From: Stichopus chloronotus
Taxonomy: Eukaryota; Echinodermata; Holothuroidea; Aspidochirotida; Stichopodidae
NCBI GenBank assembly: GCA_021234535.1
Contig: CM037849.1
Location: 16,136,274-16,200,273 of the forward strand
Length of the DNA stretch: 64,000 bases
Direction of reading: 5' to 3'
Shown here: positions 35,501-49,268 of the stretch, in pieces
Numbering within the stretch: the first letter of the stretch is position 1
How the letters are laid out: each line of letters begins with the position of its first letter
Position numbers and translations under genes: made by a program
Notes under the pieces: generated by a model
Databases searched by the model: none
Seen by the model: the letters and a program-made list of their open reading frames with translations, nothing else
What the model was told of the DNA's origin: nothing

Positions 35501-38500
35501 CAACGTTGAAAGCCACAAAAATGGTGATACCTTGAGCAGCTTTCGGTTGTACCAATCGGTTCAACCCCGATTGTAACATACAATTCTATCGGTAAATTAA
35601 CGCAATTAATGCGTTGACAAAGACAAATTTCAGCACATTTTAGGCCGAGAGGTTTGCAATGTGCAACTATTGTACCGCTAACCTGTAACTAAGTTATGCT
35701 TTTTCTTTGGAAACAAAGGTCACCTGTGCGTCTGCTCTGCTACAGTACTAACGTTTCTGATTCTGAATGCATATAAACCTACTGACGTAGTACACACTTC
35801 ATACAACTTTCATAAGCTTTGAATGTGAATAAAATGTCGAGTAACAAAGAAATATGGGCATAATGTTTTTAAAATTGTATTTTCACTGTGAATTTTCCCT
35901 GTCTAGATATAGACTTCTAAAAAAGCAGTTACACAGTTTGCAAGAATTTTGAAGGATACCAGCACATGTCATGAGAGGTCAACTGGATTCCATCGTGAAT
36001 CGTACAACGGTCGTGTAGTAGGAACCTCTGGTCATCGAATAGTGAACTCGAAGTTTAGTTTCAGATCAGCAGAACTCAGGCATTCTGCATATGAGAGCAC
36101 ACAGATAAATACTAATGAAAATATTCATGTGAATAATATGTAAAAAAATATGTAAATAAACATGTAAATGATATTAGATATTACATGTGAATATGAAAAA
36201 TAAAATACTCATGATGACACCAGGCAAATTCATTCCGGCAGTAGAGAAAATGCTTAAAAAGATAAAAACAGTAAATGGTCTTTCGTTGTTGTGTGGGACA
36301 TATGAGCAAAACTGTACTTTTCTTTGATCGAATAATCCAAAAGCAGAATTGTGTGCTCTGCGTCCTTGAGACCATCCAGTTGCCCGGGTTGTGAATAGAT
36401 TTGTACATATTGTCATAATCGTATTGTTTAAAGAGACTAATTCCAAAAGTGATGTAAATACAGGAATTCTTTTAACTGAGACGATTTACTTATAGTATAT
36501 TACAGTATACGATTGTTGTAAAAGAAGCGTCTTTGTGACATGACACTATTGCTCAACCATAATGTTACCTTGACTCATATTCTCATTACCCGCTTTCTTT
36601 ACTGCCTAATCTTTCTTATCTGACAAATTCGTTGTACTAATGTTCTATGTAATCTCTTTGAGCTCCCTTCCTCTGTTCCGACAAACGGGACTCCAAACCT
36701 TCAATTTCATGACTGCTATCATAGTGTGCACATCCAAAAGTGTTATTGAGTTTCTTAAAAGACAATGCGCAGCTCCTAACCTAACGGTTTATTTTGCAGT
36801 AATAAACGTGCAGTCTGCAACTACCTCTAATCTACAAAAGGCGCAAAAATTTAAAAAAAAAATCGCGATAGGAATATTTTCGAGACTACGAAAACTGGAA
36901 AAACTTTTCGCGAGTAAATGTCCCATCTTTCCGAATCCATCATGCTGAACAAAACCTAGTTAATCGTAAAACTAGATCCTTTCTTAGTTTTGTAAACCTG
37001 GTGGCATATGTTGGCATAAGTGCGTATTCTCGGAAATCTCTTCTAACATTACTTGCAAATTACAACGAAACCAACAGCATGGCTGTACTAGAATTTATAG
37101 GTAGCTGAATATCTTGCCTACAGCTTGCGCTTACATCCGTCAGTGGTCCTGAATTATAACCCTTTGTGCCAGCTAGTAATTAAGGATTTTTGAGCTTTGA
37201 AATGTCAGAACACATCATAACATCAAAGGGGTTAGATGGTGCTTTTTTCTCCACTTGTAGTATCTCTATGCTCAGTGTCACGTTCGAATTGTTTCTTACT
37301 AGCCCTGTTCTTTTAACCCATATACAATCATGTTTCTCTACTGTTCATATTTCATTTCCCCATCAACCATTGACACTAAGTTTTCTTTGGGATAATCCAG
37401 TTTTTAGTGATTTCTTTGCTGCTTTATCTGCCTGCCTACCTATCGCTGACAAAAATATGGATTAGCTAACCGACCGACTGATAGATATCCTTCGGGCTAA
37501 ACATAGATTTGTGAATGCAACGGTATATTGTGTCATTCTAAGCCTAGATGGTTTCATGTAATATCAGAAACTGCTTGGTATTTAAAAGAATCAATATTAC
37601 CAAATCAAAAGGCATTTTATTTCAAAGAGACCTCTGATGTAATAGTTAAAGTAGTCCTACATGTTAAAGGTTGAATACTGAAAAAAATCTGCCCCAAATT
37701 ATCAACTCCTATCAGGAGATATCTAAAAGATGGAAGGATACCAAGATATTGATTTTATATCCAATAGACTGTGTGATGAAGTATTAACTTTAAAACGTTG
37801 GTGCTTTTTCATGGTATCATTGTTCGGTATTATTGATATGTCCAAATAGAGAAGAATTGTGCCCTTGTATATTCAAGTTTCTGTCTAATTCCCTAAACTG
37901 TTTATTGATTACTAAAGTTCTATTACTAGTGCAGTGCAAATAAAGTGCACGTTCAGCTGTTTTGTAAATGTCTTTACTGTGGTGGTTGTAATTGTAACTT
38001 ATGTGCTTACGATTTCTGTATTTTTAGCTTTTATTTCAGCTCATAAATTTCTTCATGATAAAGCTTTATTGCAGGAACATTTTTTTCAATCAAAGATTAC
38101 GTCATATCAGTTTATTACTAAGGCGAAACAAGCATCAATAAATATTGTTGATACAATGTGACTAAAATGTAGTAGTATCCCTTTTTGTCAGATATGACTA
38201 ATTTAACAGATTTAACGTTTACTTTCAACAAGGTTTTGGGTAACATGCTTCAAAAAATATTTCTGAGTCACAAGACGTTGTTGATAAATTGGTTGATTGA
38301 CTTACTCTTAAATTTAAACAATACTGTGTAATGAATGAAAGGTTATAGATTGCAAATTGATGCTCTCTATCACAATAAACAGAGAGAAAAATGTCTAGCA
38401 AATGACAGCATTCACATTCACACACACACACACACACATCAGAAAAACGTGATGATGATAATATTTAAATATAATTACGTATAGTCTTTTCATCATGTAG

Positions 38501-39572
38501 GTGAGCTTGGTGGGGTATTTTTATTGTGTCTTACTTTTGTGATTACAACTTTATTCTGGGACAAGCATTACTTACTTATTGACCATTGTGTTACCAATTG
38601 GTATTTGCACTATAGACCAATCTTACTCCGCCTTTATTGTATCCGACGACAAATTGTATTCTGCTTTACATTGAAAGGGTACATGAGATTAATTTACCAG
38701 TCTTAGATAACGACCAGTTTGGTACATTTTACAGCGATTGACTTTTGTGAGTACTCCGTGTTAACTTGCCCACAAATATTTCAAACAAAGAAAATATATG
38801 TCATTGTAGACGGCCTTGTAAATTTGTATACTGCAGAAATTGCAATTTACAAAAAAGGTTTACAAATCTTAGTTTCTAGTATTCGTACACTGATTTATCA
38901 TTCAGTCTGCTTCTTTCCTTTTCAATAGTATACCCATTGAGCTGCTCGGGGTTATGTTTCTCTAAAGAGATTGGCTGCTTTTGAGCGTAAGTTTCTTTAC
39001 ACAACCTTATCCAAGGATAGAGTATGATGATTCTAATACGATGTTTGAAACCAAATGTGAGTAAATCCTACCACAGTACAAATCCCACTGAAAAGAGGTC
39101 CCGAAAGTTATTAAATACTTAGGGAACAGTTTAAAAAGCGGCTAATAAAGCTTCCTTGGAAGGACGTCGAGGAGATAGAAACCGGGAAAATGAAATCGCT
39201 CAACTTTGAAAGGGCTGATTATAGCATGTGAAGTTGACATTATGGAAATCAAATCATTGTACATACATTTTACTATTATTATCTCTGTTTACTTTGACAT
39301 GACTGAGGGATTCTTCAGTAAGTATGATATTTCTCCTTTTATTTTTTCTTAGTTAATTACTTTGTATATTTTTTCAACTATTTTATCTGCCAATGTAAGT
39401 ATTAAAGTAATTATAACACTAATTAGTATCATAGAAGTATAATAGTAATTATAGCTTGCAATCGAATTTACTTTTATTTTGCCCTTTCTAATATCTCGTT
39501 CGGTGAGTAATAGATCTAGGGATAAGTATTACAAGAAATATATCATAACGTGTTTGTTCCTTTTGTCATCAG
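32546..39572. other. Gene-poor interval upstream of FReD gene 2
   Basis: About 7 kb with only short unsupported frames. A (CA)n tract lies at about 38415-38438. I cannot exclude 5' exons of FReD gene 2 or small unrecognised exons here. Confidence 0.45.
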
Positions 39573-39635
39573 ATCTTTGTGAATTTGAAGAAAAAAATCC
39601 GCATATCAACACACGCTCAAACAGGTGGCCAAATA
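39573..39635 (+). CDS. Possible exon with LCEFEEKNP motif
   Basis: Good acceptor (ccttttgtcatcag) followed by a frame reading D-L-C-E-F-E-E-K-N-P-H-I-N-T-R-S-N-R. A similar segment after an equally good acceptor occurs at 63348 (L-C-D-F-E-E-K-F-P-N-T-G-K-N-R). The shared protein pattern, splice phase and position make an exon plausible. It lies 0.9 kb upstream of FReD gene 2 exons and could be part of that gene. The donor is unclear (GT at 39625 or 39636). Family not recognised. Confidence 0.35.
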
Positions 39636-40544
39636 GTAAGATTCTGCTATTGTCAATGGTCTCGAGAACGCTAGTTCAAGGCATGTAACTTCTCGTATTT
39701 CTCCAGCTCTAGTGTCCTGTCTGGAGAAATAGAAAACTGGATTATTTTGTTTTATTTCTCACTTAACTCATAGAATAAATGGAACTTTAAATTTATAATG
39801 CAAGTGCATCGACTCATAGAATAGAAAGTGTACTGATGACAGGATAGTAAGAAAAGTTCCATGCTGCTTATGTAAAAAAGTAGAATTGTATTTTTCTAGT
39901 TATGTTTTAACTTTGAAAACATCCATCTTTATTTTAAGTTAATGATCTAATTAGGTTTTGTCTTTTGTTTTGATTGAAAGTGAAGGAACCCTTGGAAATA
40001 TTTTAATTAATGAGAAACCAAACAGAATTGTTTGACAATTCTCGTTCCAAAGTTTCATCCCAGTTTATAGCTGTCCTCTAAATTTAAACACGTTTAAACG
40101 TTAAAGAAAGTGCTACCAAATGCACAAACGTTTGTACACATTTTGTTTTACATTGATGTGGTGTATTATGCAATAATCGAATTATGAATTATTTGATTTG
40201 AATCTATGGATAGCTGTAAAACATTTGTGGCAATACAATATAAAGAAAAACGAACGCTGTTCAATTACAAAAGTTCAGGTTATTACACTGCAATCTGAAA
40301 ATGTCAGCATCCTGATTTATTTCTTATGAACTTTGAATTGCAATATGTTGAACATTATATTTTTAATAACATTTGGTGATGGTATGCACCAGATGTTATT
40401 CTCTAATATATCAACAATATCACATTGTCATTGTTCAAAGAGGTATATCAAACTCGTTGTACCATCATCGGAACGATTTTGTTGTTGTTGCTACGTCCTA
40501 TATCTTATTTACCTTTCATGAGATACTATACCATCATTAACAAG

Positions 40545-40653
40545 CTTGGTTCAAACAGTTTCCCAAAACATCGAAACAACCAAAAGTATCGGGACAACAT
40601 CGAAGCTACAAGGATCAGAGTGTATCGTTGAAAGGGAGAACTCTGTGATATTG
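40545..40653 (+). CDS. FReD gene 2, upstream exon (eroded TIL tail)
   Basis: Counterpart of the gene 1 exon at 1306-1399. Sequence S-L-V-Q-T-V-S-Q-N-I-E-T-T then E-C-I-V-E-R-E-N-S-V-I-L before the donor ttg|gtaacg. Both copies keep a reading frame and a phase-0 junction, and an in-frame TGA lies just upstream, so an acceptor must lie between (acaag at 40540-40544 is my choice). The exon retains only the final Cys of the TIL exon seen in gene 3. Confidence 0.6.
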
Positions 40654-41068
40654 GTAACGTCTTCATTAAACTTACGACTTTTTTTTTCCTGTCTCTAAAT
40701 TTTGTTACAATAAATGACGATTGAGTTGTTGTTCGTTTTCCCCCTTTTCTTAAGATTTGACCTCTGTTAATTTCATACCACTTCGTCTAAACACATGCTC
40801 TTGTCCAACTTAGACATTAAGCACAGCTGCATATATATTTCTGCCTTCCTTATGAGGCAAACCAAAGAGATGCAGAGACATTGTCAATTACAAGAGAGTT
40901 AGATTTTTTAATATTGAATTTTTTTAAGAGGAGGGATGGTGAGGTCTGGAGCATTGGTAAGGTAAGGAAAGCCCTTGCTGCATTCTGTATCATTGTGCCA
41001 AAAGCATTACTTCAGTGAATCTGTATCGGCATGAGGTGAACTCCTAAGTTATCTTTTTTCTTGTTCAG

Positions 41069-41377
41069 GAAGAGTCATTTCTTGTGAATGCTAACTGTAC
41101 AAAGAAATATACCTGTATCAACAAGACTGTAGATGTCAACGCAGGATACAAGTGCAGCTCCTATGCTACGTGCGAAACACGTGACCATTTACACAAATGC
41201 TACTGTAGAAATGGTTACCATGGTGACGGAGAATCTTGTGTCAAAGATAAGACTAATTGCCTGGATATATTTAATGACGGAAATACTACCAGTGGTATAT
41301 ATGATGTGCTGCCAGTGAACTGGCCTGATTCACCGTTTGATGTTTATTGCAACATGGCTGACGGGGGTGGATGGACG
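41069..41377 (+). CDS. FReD gene 2, exon with EGF-like domain and start of fibrinogen domain
   Basis: Acceptor tcttgttcag, donor ggatggacg|gtaagt, phase 0 at both ends. The EGF-like part ends YCRNGYHGDGESC, identical to gene 1. The FReD start reads NCLDIFNDGNTTSGIY and then FDVYCNMADGGGWT. Changes relative to gene 1 cluster in the linker between EGF and FReD. It is predicted to be secreted, although no signal peptide exon was found. Confidence 0.9.
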
Positions 41378-41847
41378 GTAAGTTTTTTCCTGATATGGAA
41401 GCAGATTTCACATGTTTGACAAGTTGTTTTATTTAAACCGATATTTGTTTTTGGACACTGTTAGTTTCATTCCGCAACAAGCAGCTTCATATGTCATGTT
41501 ATTTTCAATATCTATTGTGACAAAAGTATATATGAGCTGCAGGAATGTATTTTATTACACGATAATGAGGATATTTTGTTCCAATGGTCTACTTAGGGGC
41601 TATACATGTACAATATTTGTTTACACAGAACGAGGTGGTCAGCCTATTTCAGGGAGGGGGATATTTCTATAATCTAGATATAAAGATTCTGGGGGAAAAA
41701 TTGCTGGTCATCATATTGACCTTTCGTAACAGGATTAACAAATTTAATGACTGAGAAACCTAGAACTGCAAGCTATATTGCTCTACTTAGAAACACATTC
41801 TAGACAATTCAGGTTTATTGCAACATGTACCTTTCAATCATCACTAG

Positions 41848-42118
41848 GTTTTCCAACGTCGTGTTAATGGTTCCGTCGACTTTTATCGAAACTGGACCAG
41901 TTACAAAGAAGGATTTGGTGAGCTTGAGCACGAATTTTGGTTAGGCAATGAAAAACTGCACTACCTGACCAATCAACCAATCTCGTGTGAACTTAGAATT
42001 GATATAGTAGATGTAGAGAACAATTCATACTACGCTACCTATGACAATTTCAACATCGATGATGAAAGCAAGAATTACAAGATGCTTTACAAGCTGGGTA
42101 CATACAACGGAACGGCAG
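41848..42118 (+). CDS. FReD gene 2, middle fibrinogen-domain exon
   Basis: Acceptor tcactag; V-F-Q-R-R-V-N-G start; FGELEHEFWLGNEKLHYLTN; extra Cys in S-C-E-L-R-I-D; ends GTYNGTA plus one base before GT (phase 1). Its length is within two codons of the gene 1 exon. Both have an N-x-S/T site in R-V-N-G-S and another in W-T-S or N-W-T, so glycosylation is possible. Confidence 0.9.
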
Positions 42119-42958
42119 GTCTGTCACAATAATTATCGAAAATCGATCAATTTCGTGTGTTATTAACGATTAATCTATTAATATATATACACTTCATATT
42201 TCCACTTAATTCTGCAAAGGTGCTCAATGCTTATTGCAGAGCCCAGCTATACGTACAAGAGTTTCGCAAAATAAAATCAATTGCTGCCACTGGTTTCACG
42301 AGAAACGCCATTGTCAAGCATAATGATTTGTATAACACACAGCGTAGCGGTCAAAAGTTCTTTCATAGTCCAATGATCTCTGGACGTTCTTTGATTTGCG
42401 TCGTCATGTATACATCTAGTCTAATTAAATGTTTTATTATTAAATAATTTCCCCAAGAAGATAGCACCTTATGCCGACATTTCCATTGAATTACACACTA
42501 AAGAATTGGAATTGTCTCACTGTACATCGTCTACATAATCTCATTCTTATCGAACCAAGTTATACGTTTTAAAGGGAGTAGACTAAAATCAAGAGTATTT
42601 GGGAAGACACAAGTGTGCTTAGAAACGATACCTAAAATATGATGTAATAATTTAGGAGGATGTCTACAACAGTCAGGTCGTTTACAAAGTTAGCCGTCAA
42701 AATGGTACATGTTTCCAGGCTGAAGGAAGTGCAAAAGGATTTCATTACAAGCCCGAAATGTGTCAAGTGTCATATGTGTAACCCAATTAATATGTGTATT
42801 ACACTTCTTCGTGGTGAATAGCATAATGTTACAGTGCTTTCGTGCGACAGTGCCTTTATGATCAGATATATGTCACACACAATCATGTTAAGCGGGATTC
42901 GAGCGTTTCTCAAATCATTGTACATATTCTGATAGCTTATAATTAATTTTTTCAACAG

Positions 42959-43203
42959 GAGACTCTCTGACCAGAAATATTAAAGCATTATTCAGTACCT
43001 TTGACAAGGACAACGACATATCAAATAAAAAGAATTGCGCAGTGCTTCACCATGCTGGTTGGTGGTTCAGACAATGCGGATTTAGTAACCCCAACGGAAT
43101 TTACAATTCATCAGACACCGAAAAGGCCATATTTTTTGGATTTCTCCCTGTAAATATGCACCGTATTTCTTACACTGAACTCAAGATACGTCCAGCTATT
43201 TGA
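42959..43203 (+). CDS. FReD gene 2, terminal fibrinogen-domain exon
   Basis: Acceptor ttttttcaacag, phase 1, G-D-S-L-T start. Then FSTFDKDND (calcium loop), NCAVLHHAGWWFRQC, SNPNGIY and SYTELKIRP before TGA at 43201-43203. All four canonical FReD cysteines are present across exons 2 and 4. As in gene 1, Gly replaces the ficolin His after the last Cys. The 3' UTR runs into the CTG array below. Confidence 0.92.
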
Positions 43204-43313
43204 ATAATTATGGAATTTGATAATGCCCACCAACCAAGCTCACGGAAAAGTTAAAGGTTATAACAAGGAACCAAATCAGTCAGCACAAGTCATTACGCCT
43301 CCTTCTACAGCTA

Positions 43314-43613
<300 letters not shown>

Positions 43614-45292
43614 TCCTACGAAGACTGCCTTAAGGGGTTCATTTCTGATGTAATGTTCTTTGTTTAAGGCATACTTACACATTTAGGAAAGGCTCTCTTG
43701 AGCATAAACTTTGAATTAGTTGCAATGGAGGATTGAAATTGAAGAAGAACAACAAGGTACTGTAAAGTTTAAATTGGAAGGTATCAACTCATTGGGGTAT
43801 GTATCTTCTTAGAAATTGGAGATAATCAGATTAGCTGTAACTTTGTGCATGTAAATAATACAAAAGACATACATATGAATGCATAACATCTACTCTGGAT
43901 TTAGCACACAGCGCACAGAAATAAGGAGATAACGTTCGCAAACTATCACACATACCCTTGAAAAATCGTCAGATATCGGAAAACTGTAGTACTTTCGGGA
44001 GTTGTCACATTAAATAAATTTGTAATTTTAAAATGCATTGTGACAGATTGAGCAGCGAGACGTTAAAACTGTGTTGTAAGTATGGCTTAATCCGACGTAT
44101 TCCCAGACCCTCAAACGATTTGGAATCGATTTTAAATACTTGAATACTTGTATAAAGTACCTTCAACCATAGAAATACGCTCAGAAATTAAGCGGAGATT
44201 GAAGAATTCCACTGACGTTAACGAAAGTAATTTCTTTTGTGTGATTCATTGTGTTAAGACGACTAAATGCGTACCCTTTGTGATAATGAGGCTTCATGGA
44301 AAATTAGTCATTTAGTGATATAAGGCCATGTATCCGTCTGAAATTATTTGATGTATAAGGTATTATAGTATACAGCGCCGGGTTTTCAGTTAAAAAAAAA
44401 AACATTATTGGATAAAATTACATGTGAGAAGTATGAAATCTCAGATGAAGCGTACCAAGACATTATATAACACACGTAGGTATTTTAGATAGACACGTAA
44501 TAATGGTAGAGAGGAGAATAAATGAGCTTGCCAGATACAATATGCTAGCAAAACATGTATCTGTAGACTGATCATGGGGGGTGATAACCTTGACCATTCC
44601 TCCAATCAAATATTACGGGGATATATTCCAAATCCTCTACGCCTATAGTATGATGATGATTATATTGATGATGACCATGACAGAGATGATGATGGTGTCA
44701 TTCATTTAATTTATTTGGTTCTCCATAATGAATGCCTGAAACTGAGTATTTTAATAGTATAAGGAACTAAACGTGTAGGGGACAGAAGGAAAGAAAGTGC
44801 TCTAAAAAAGCTTAACAGAATGAACACTTATAGTCACTCCCAAATCCAAACAAGAAGAGAAAACAAAAGTGACTGCTTCTCAAATAATTTAGAAGAGTAT
44901 ACGAAATTGATTTTAATTGATGCGATGACTGAAAGTTCACTACATTCTATTCAAGTCTTTTCAGATCTATACACTCCCTAATAACCATTTTTTCTTCTCC
45001 CTAGCCTTTTGTAATTCTTGACGATTAATCTGGTTCAATTTATACATATCTTACACTGAAGTTTAACTGCTATTATTTGTTGTACTTAAGAATTTTTTGA
45101 ATGATAGTTTGAAGTTACTCAAACTCACTACGATTAAACGCTACTTTGTCAGCAATAGTTAATCTATGTTCCCTCTTTAATTCTTTAATGGATGAACTGG
45201 ACACAAAAGAACAGAACCTCTTTACCTAGATGTGATTGTTAGGGGTGGCCTAGGATGGTCTAGCTACACATATAGCTTTTATATGTGGAAGA
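43614..45292. other. 3' flank of FReD gene 2
   Basis: No gene seen. AATAAA-like sequence near 44013 could end the FReD gene 2 transcript. A second small GATGAT cluster lies at 44650-44700. Confidence 0.45.
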
Positions 45293-45755
45293 GTAAGACC
45301 ATTAGAGTGAAACTTCCATTAAAGTCCCATTTGTGGTTCCCGAGATATGAGCAGTTGAAGTTACCACATTTGTTACCGACAGTTAAGTTGATGCAAGTAG
45401 GAGTGACGTCATCTCCCCATATTGATAGAGCATTTTATGTTTTTTTTTAAACTTTACACCAAATTTAATACTTTAACATCTAGTTCTATCATAATGTGTA
45501 TGACTAGTATGATAGTTTTGCGACCTTTTCTTCACCAGTACCTAAGCTGCCCGCCAATTCATTTCAAGGTCAAAATAATAAATTCAACAATAAGAAGAAA
45601 ACAAAGTTTATTCAGCCATGTTAGGAGATGATGTCACTCCTGCTTGCTTCAAGTTTACAGTTGGTAGCAAAGGAGGTAATTTCAACTGGTAATATCTCGG
45701 GAATCACACATGGGAACTGAATGGAAGTTCCACCAGAAAGGTTCGATTAACTTAC
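45293..45755. repeat. Long imperfect foldback (inverted) repeat
   Basis: The left arm (about 45293-45440) and the reverse complement of the right arm (about 45605-45755) align over roughly 150 bases. Shared blocks include AACTTCCATT, TTCCCGAGATAT and GGAGTGAC-TCATCTCC. The 165-base centre is AT-rich. This is the structure of a MITE or foldback element, but no family was recognised. Confidence 0.75.
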
Positions 45756-46715
45756 CCTTAACTATATTTAAGCAAAATTTGTGTCTGGACAATTATTTTA
45801 ACAATGATGAAATGTGTTTTTGTGTAATGTATGAAAACAAAGTGGGCTCACACATTCAAACATATTAGCTAACACTGTATTCCGAGTACTGTAAATTCAT
45901 TTATGGTCATCTTTGGTGTGTTTGTATGTGAATGTTGTGTACGTTTGCAGGCAAATAGGTGAATTAATGTACACGATAATAACCGACATTTTAGCTAATC
46001 GATGTGAGCTGTAATCTTTATATTTTATTAAAGCTGTTTTAGACCAAGTTTCTACTCCGAACACTACGGGAACACAACCTGTTTCATGTTTCTTCACTTG
46101 ACGCAACAGACATACCATTCATGTATCGTTACTCTGCATATGTTACATGTTATAAAGATGCCATCAATATGAAACAAAATTAGCAATACCGTATATCTTT
46201 TTGAAACCGTAACTATGTTCTCTATTGATTTGTCATTTAATCTACTTGTGCTGATTATGATTTTCATTGTGAAAACAGTTATTATTTTTTGAAAACACAA
46301 ATTTCTACCTGAATGTTAATTGATTGTTCACTCTTTTCTTTTGGATTTCGATGAAATAGTAACCTTTGTAATCACATGGTGGTGTATGTGTGAATGTTGT
46401 GTACAAACACTGTGTTAGGCTACTACAGGCCAGGGGATGTTCGTGCTGTGTCTGCCATCGCTGCGTCAGCCGTCGCTGCAACGAGAGCCTCACAAGTCAC
46501 TCATGCTCAGCTCCAAACTGGCGTACCGTCCGGAAAATTCCTTCGCTGCGGGGAGGTCTCTCACATGAAAACACAGATCCGCCCCTCCTGCAGGCAATCC
46601 CGTGGTAACTTGCGCTAATCGGAAAAGGGGAATTCCAGTCATTTACTTGCTAGTGTTTTCCGTGTGTCCCGATAAGGAAATGAGTGCGAGTATGTGTTGC
46701 GTGAGTATGTGTTTG
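45756..46715. other. Interval with GC-rich patch
   Basis: The patch at 46420-46620 is GC-richer than its surroundings and encodes LRCGEVSHMKTQ, which resembles a damaged CCHC zinc knuckle of retroelement gag or ORF1 proteins. Too little is left to call. Confidence 0.3.
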
Positions 46716-47450
46716 TGATGTCTACCTTGTAAGAACGATATCTCAAGAAGATGCCACATTTAGAACATGCGTGTGACTTATCGAACACATTAACCATTTT
46801 GTTTGTGGTGGAGGTCAAAAGTCATAGCCTTAAATTGTGAAAACATTGTAAACACGATATCTCAAGAAAGGAAGCTTGGACAAATCGCATACTTAATATG
46901 TAGATGTACCCGACAGAATACAAAATGGCTGTCATTTTGGTTGAGATTAAAGGTGATTTGAGGTAAACAGGGGTCAAATTGTGATAAATTTGTAAACGCA
47001 ATATCTCAAGAAGAGAAACTTAGACAGATGTCATATTAAGTAAGTAGATGTATTCTACCGCGTACAAGCAGTCAATTCTCCTTAATTCAGGTCAAAGGTC
47101 GTTTGAGGTCAAGAAGGATCAAAATATGAAAACATTGTAAACACGATATCTCAGAAGATTTTCCATTTCGGCTGTAGATGTATCGCATTGAGTATACAAG
47201 AATGTTACTGTCCTTTAGTCAAGCTCAAACGTCATTTGGGGTCAAAACTGTCGTCACATCATGAAATTCTTGTTAACATCATATTTCAAGAAGGGAAGCT
47301 TTGACAAATGTCATATTCACTATGTTGTTCTATCTTATTGAGTACAAGAACCATTTGGTCTTTACTGCTGCTCAAAGGTCATTCGATGTCAACAAGGGTC
47401 AAATTGTGAAAAACATGTAGACATGATTTTAAGAGAGGAAGTTTGTGCAG
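46715..47450. repeat. Satellite-like tandem array, about six ~140-bp units
   Basis: The segment TTGTAAACACGATATCTCAAGAA and variants recurs at about 46727, 46846, 46990, 47135, 47269 and 47413, spaced 119-145 bases. Between them GGTCAAAGGTCATTTGAGGTCAA-like and ATTGAGTACAAGAA-like blocks recur in order. Units are diverged but collinear. Confidence 0.9.
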
Positions 47451-49268
47451 GTCTCATATTTCGTATAAAGCAAAGGTAGCTTGTGATACAAAGTAATACT
47501 ATAATATCAGAGATTCAGAGAAAATTCTCATAATCGAATCATCGAAACCACAATACATTTGTTCATTCTGGTTCTTCTAGGTGTTGTAAAAGTTGTTGAG
47601 AATTTTTAATTAAAACTTATTCATTTTCTGTATATGATAGTTATGATATAAATAAATTTTACAGCAAAGATGTGTCATGTATTTGTTTCATGCTTACATG
47701 CTTATGTATTTGTCTGCTATGTTTTTAACCTTTGCAAAGTTAAGACACCAAACTGCGTTAAAACTTTTTTTGCTTACAACAAACTTCCTATGACATGTAA
47801 CTCAACACCTCACAATCATCCTGACAATCATCGTTAAGATATAACACTTGTTACGCTTAAAGTATGCAATTACGCCGTTGTTGAAAGTCTTTTTTCTTCC
47901 TAAGTACCTTATTACATCCTTTTGCTCTAAGTTTACTTTTAGTAAATTGACATTATGAATTAGTTTGTCTATGATGATTAGTTGATGAGTAACATCTTAA
48001 TATTAACCTGCATCTGACCCCCAGAAAACTCCTCCAAAAAAGGCCTACATATCTGGATTGTCTATTAAATCAAAATCACTGAACACTGAATACAGTAAAT
48101 ATAGTTATTCCAGATTTACGTTTACTACAAATAAAGATCAACCTTTTTGTATGAAAAGTATTCAGTGAACTAACTGCAGAATGTCAAGTTTCAATTGTCA
48201 ATATCACCAAAGGGTTCACAAAAGCAAAGGTAACAGCTTGTCAGATTAAATATGTCAGACACAACCAATTGCACATGGAACAAGAAGCTTAGCTGTTGTT
48301 CGGAAAAGCTCAATGGTAGTTACTAACTTTTTTTACCATTTTAAAATGTATCCTATCAGAACTTCTTTCATATTTTACCTTAACTGGTCTTTTTCTTTTT
48401 ATTAGATGTAATTGACCAACCAGCTTAATCACGAAACCACCAAGACGATTGGCGACAGTTGTGGACTTAAAATCTGTTTTCAGTCTTCCCAATGAAAAGT
48501 GCAATTACTGTAAACTTTTCACTTTTCACAAGTAAAGACTTGTACCATTTATGTATCAACATGCAAAGTCAACCATTTCCTAAATAGATATATAATAAAT
48601 TCTGATGATGTTTTCTGGTTAATTGAATGTAATGATGATTTTGAGTATGAAAAGCAGAGTTAGAATTTGCAACATCACTATATGACAATTCAGTTACGTG
48701 ATCATCTCCATTGACCCAACACTCTACACATGTCTATATTTCTCTCATGCTCTACCCCACTGTTCAATTTTGTTAATTTATTTGCGGTTAATACTGTAAC
48801 TGCTAGGAGAATTGGCTACATATTCACCACTTCTTTTACAAATCGTAAGTTGTCACTATATTTTTCTGTCACACAAGTAAAGTGAAAAGTATAAAACGCC
48901 TCCCATCGAACATTTTACAAAAAAAAAAAAAAAAATTCCTGTGGTTACAGGAAAAATCTGCTTAGCTCATAGGGTCGTGAGTATTTACAATGTGTCGAGA
49001 TGATGATATAATATAACTAAAAACTTGAATTTTCACTAAAAGTACTTTATCATAGGTGCGAGGCGCACCTGTGCGATATCAATTTTGCATTTAGAAATTA
49101 AAGTGACACTTCTAAAGGTGGTGTTCGAGGTAGCACCGACCCACCACTAGAAAAGTGAGATTCCTCGTGTAAAACTTTTGAGATTTTTTACTAAAAGTAT
49201 GTACTACTGTATAATGCATAACAACTTCGTTTATGATGTTATTCACATAGTATTGTTTCTAATCTTCT
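47451..49268. other. Interval between satellite array and FReD gene 3
   Basis: AT-rich, no gene seen. The part near 49000-49268 is the 3' flank of the minus-strand FReD gene 3. Confidence 0.45.

Noticed and set aside
15900..37640. Possible segmental duplication between 15.9-16.2 kb and 37.4-37.6 kb
   Set aside because: Both have GACCGACCGACT-like runs and ATTGTGT-ATTC blocks, but the rest does not align convincingly by eye.
46394..46618. Frame with LRCGEVSHMKTQ, a possible zinc knuckle
   Set aside because: Two of the three knuckle cysteines are missing and no flanking gag, protease or RT sequence was found. Left as a weak hint of an old retroelement.
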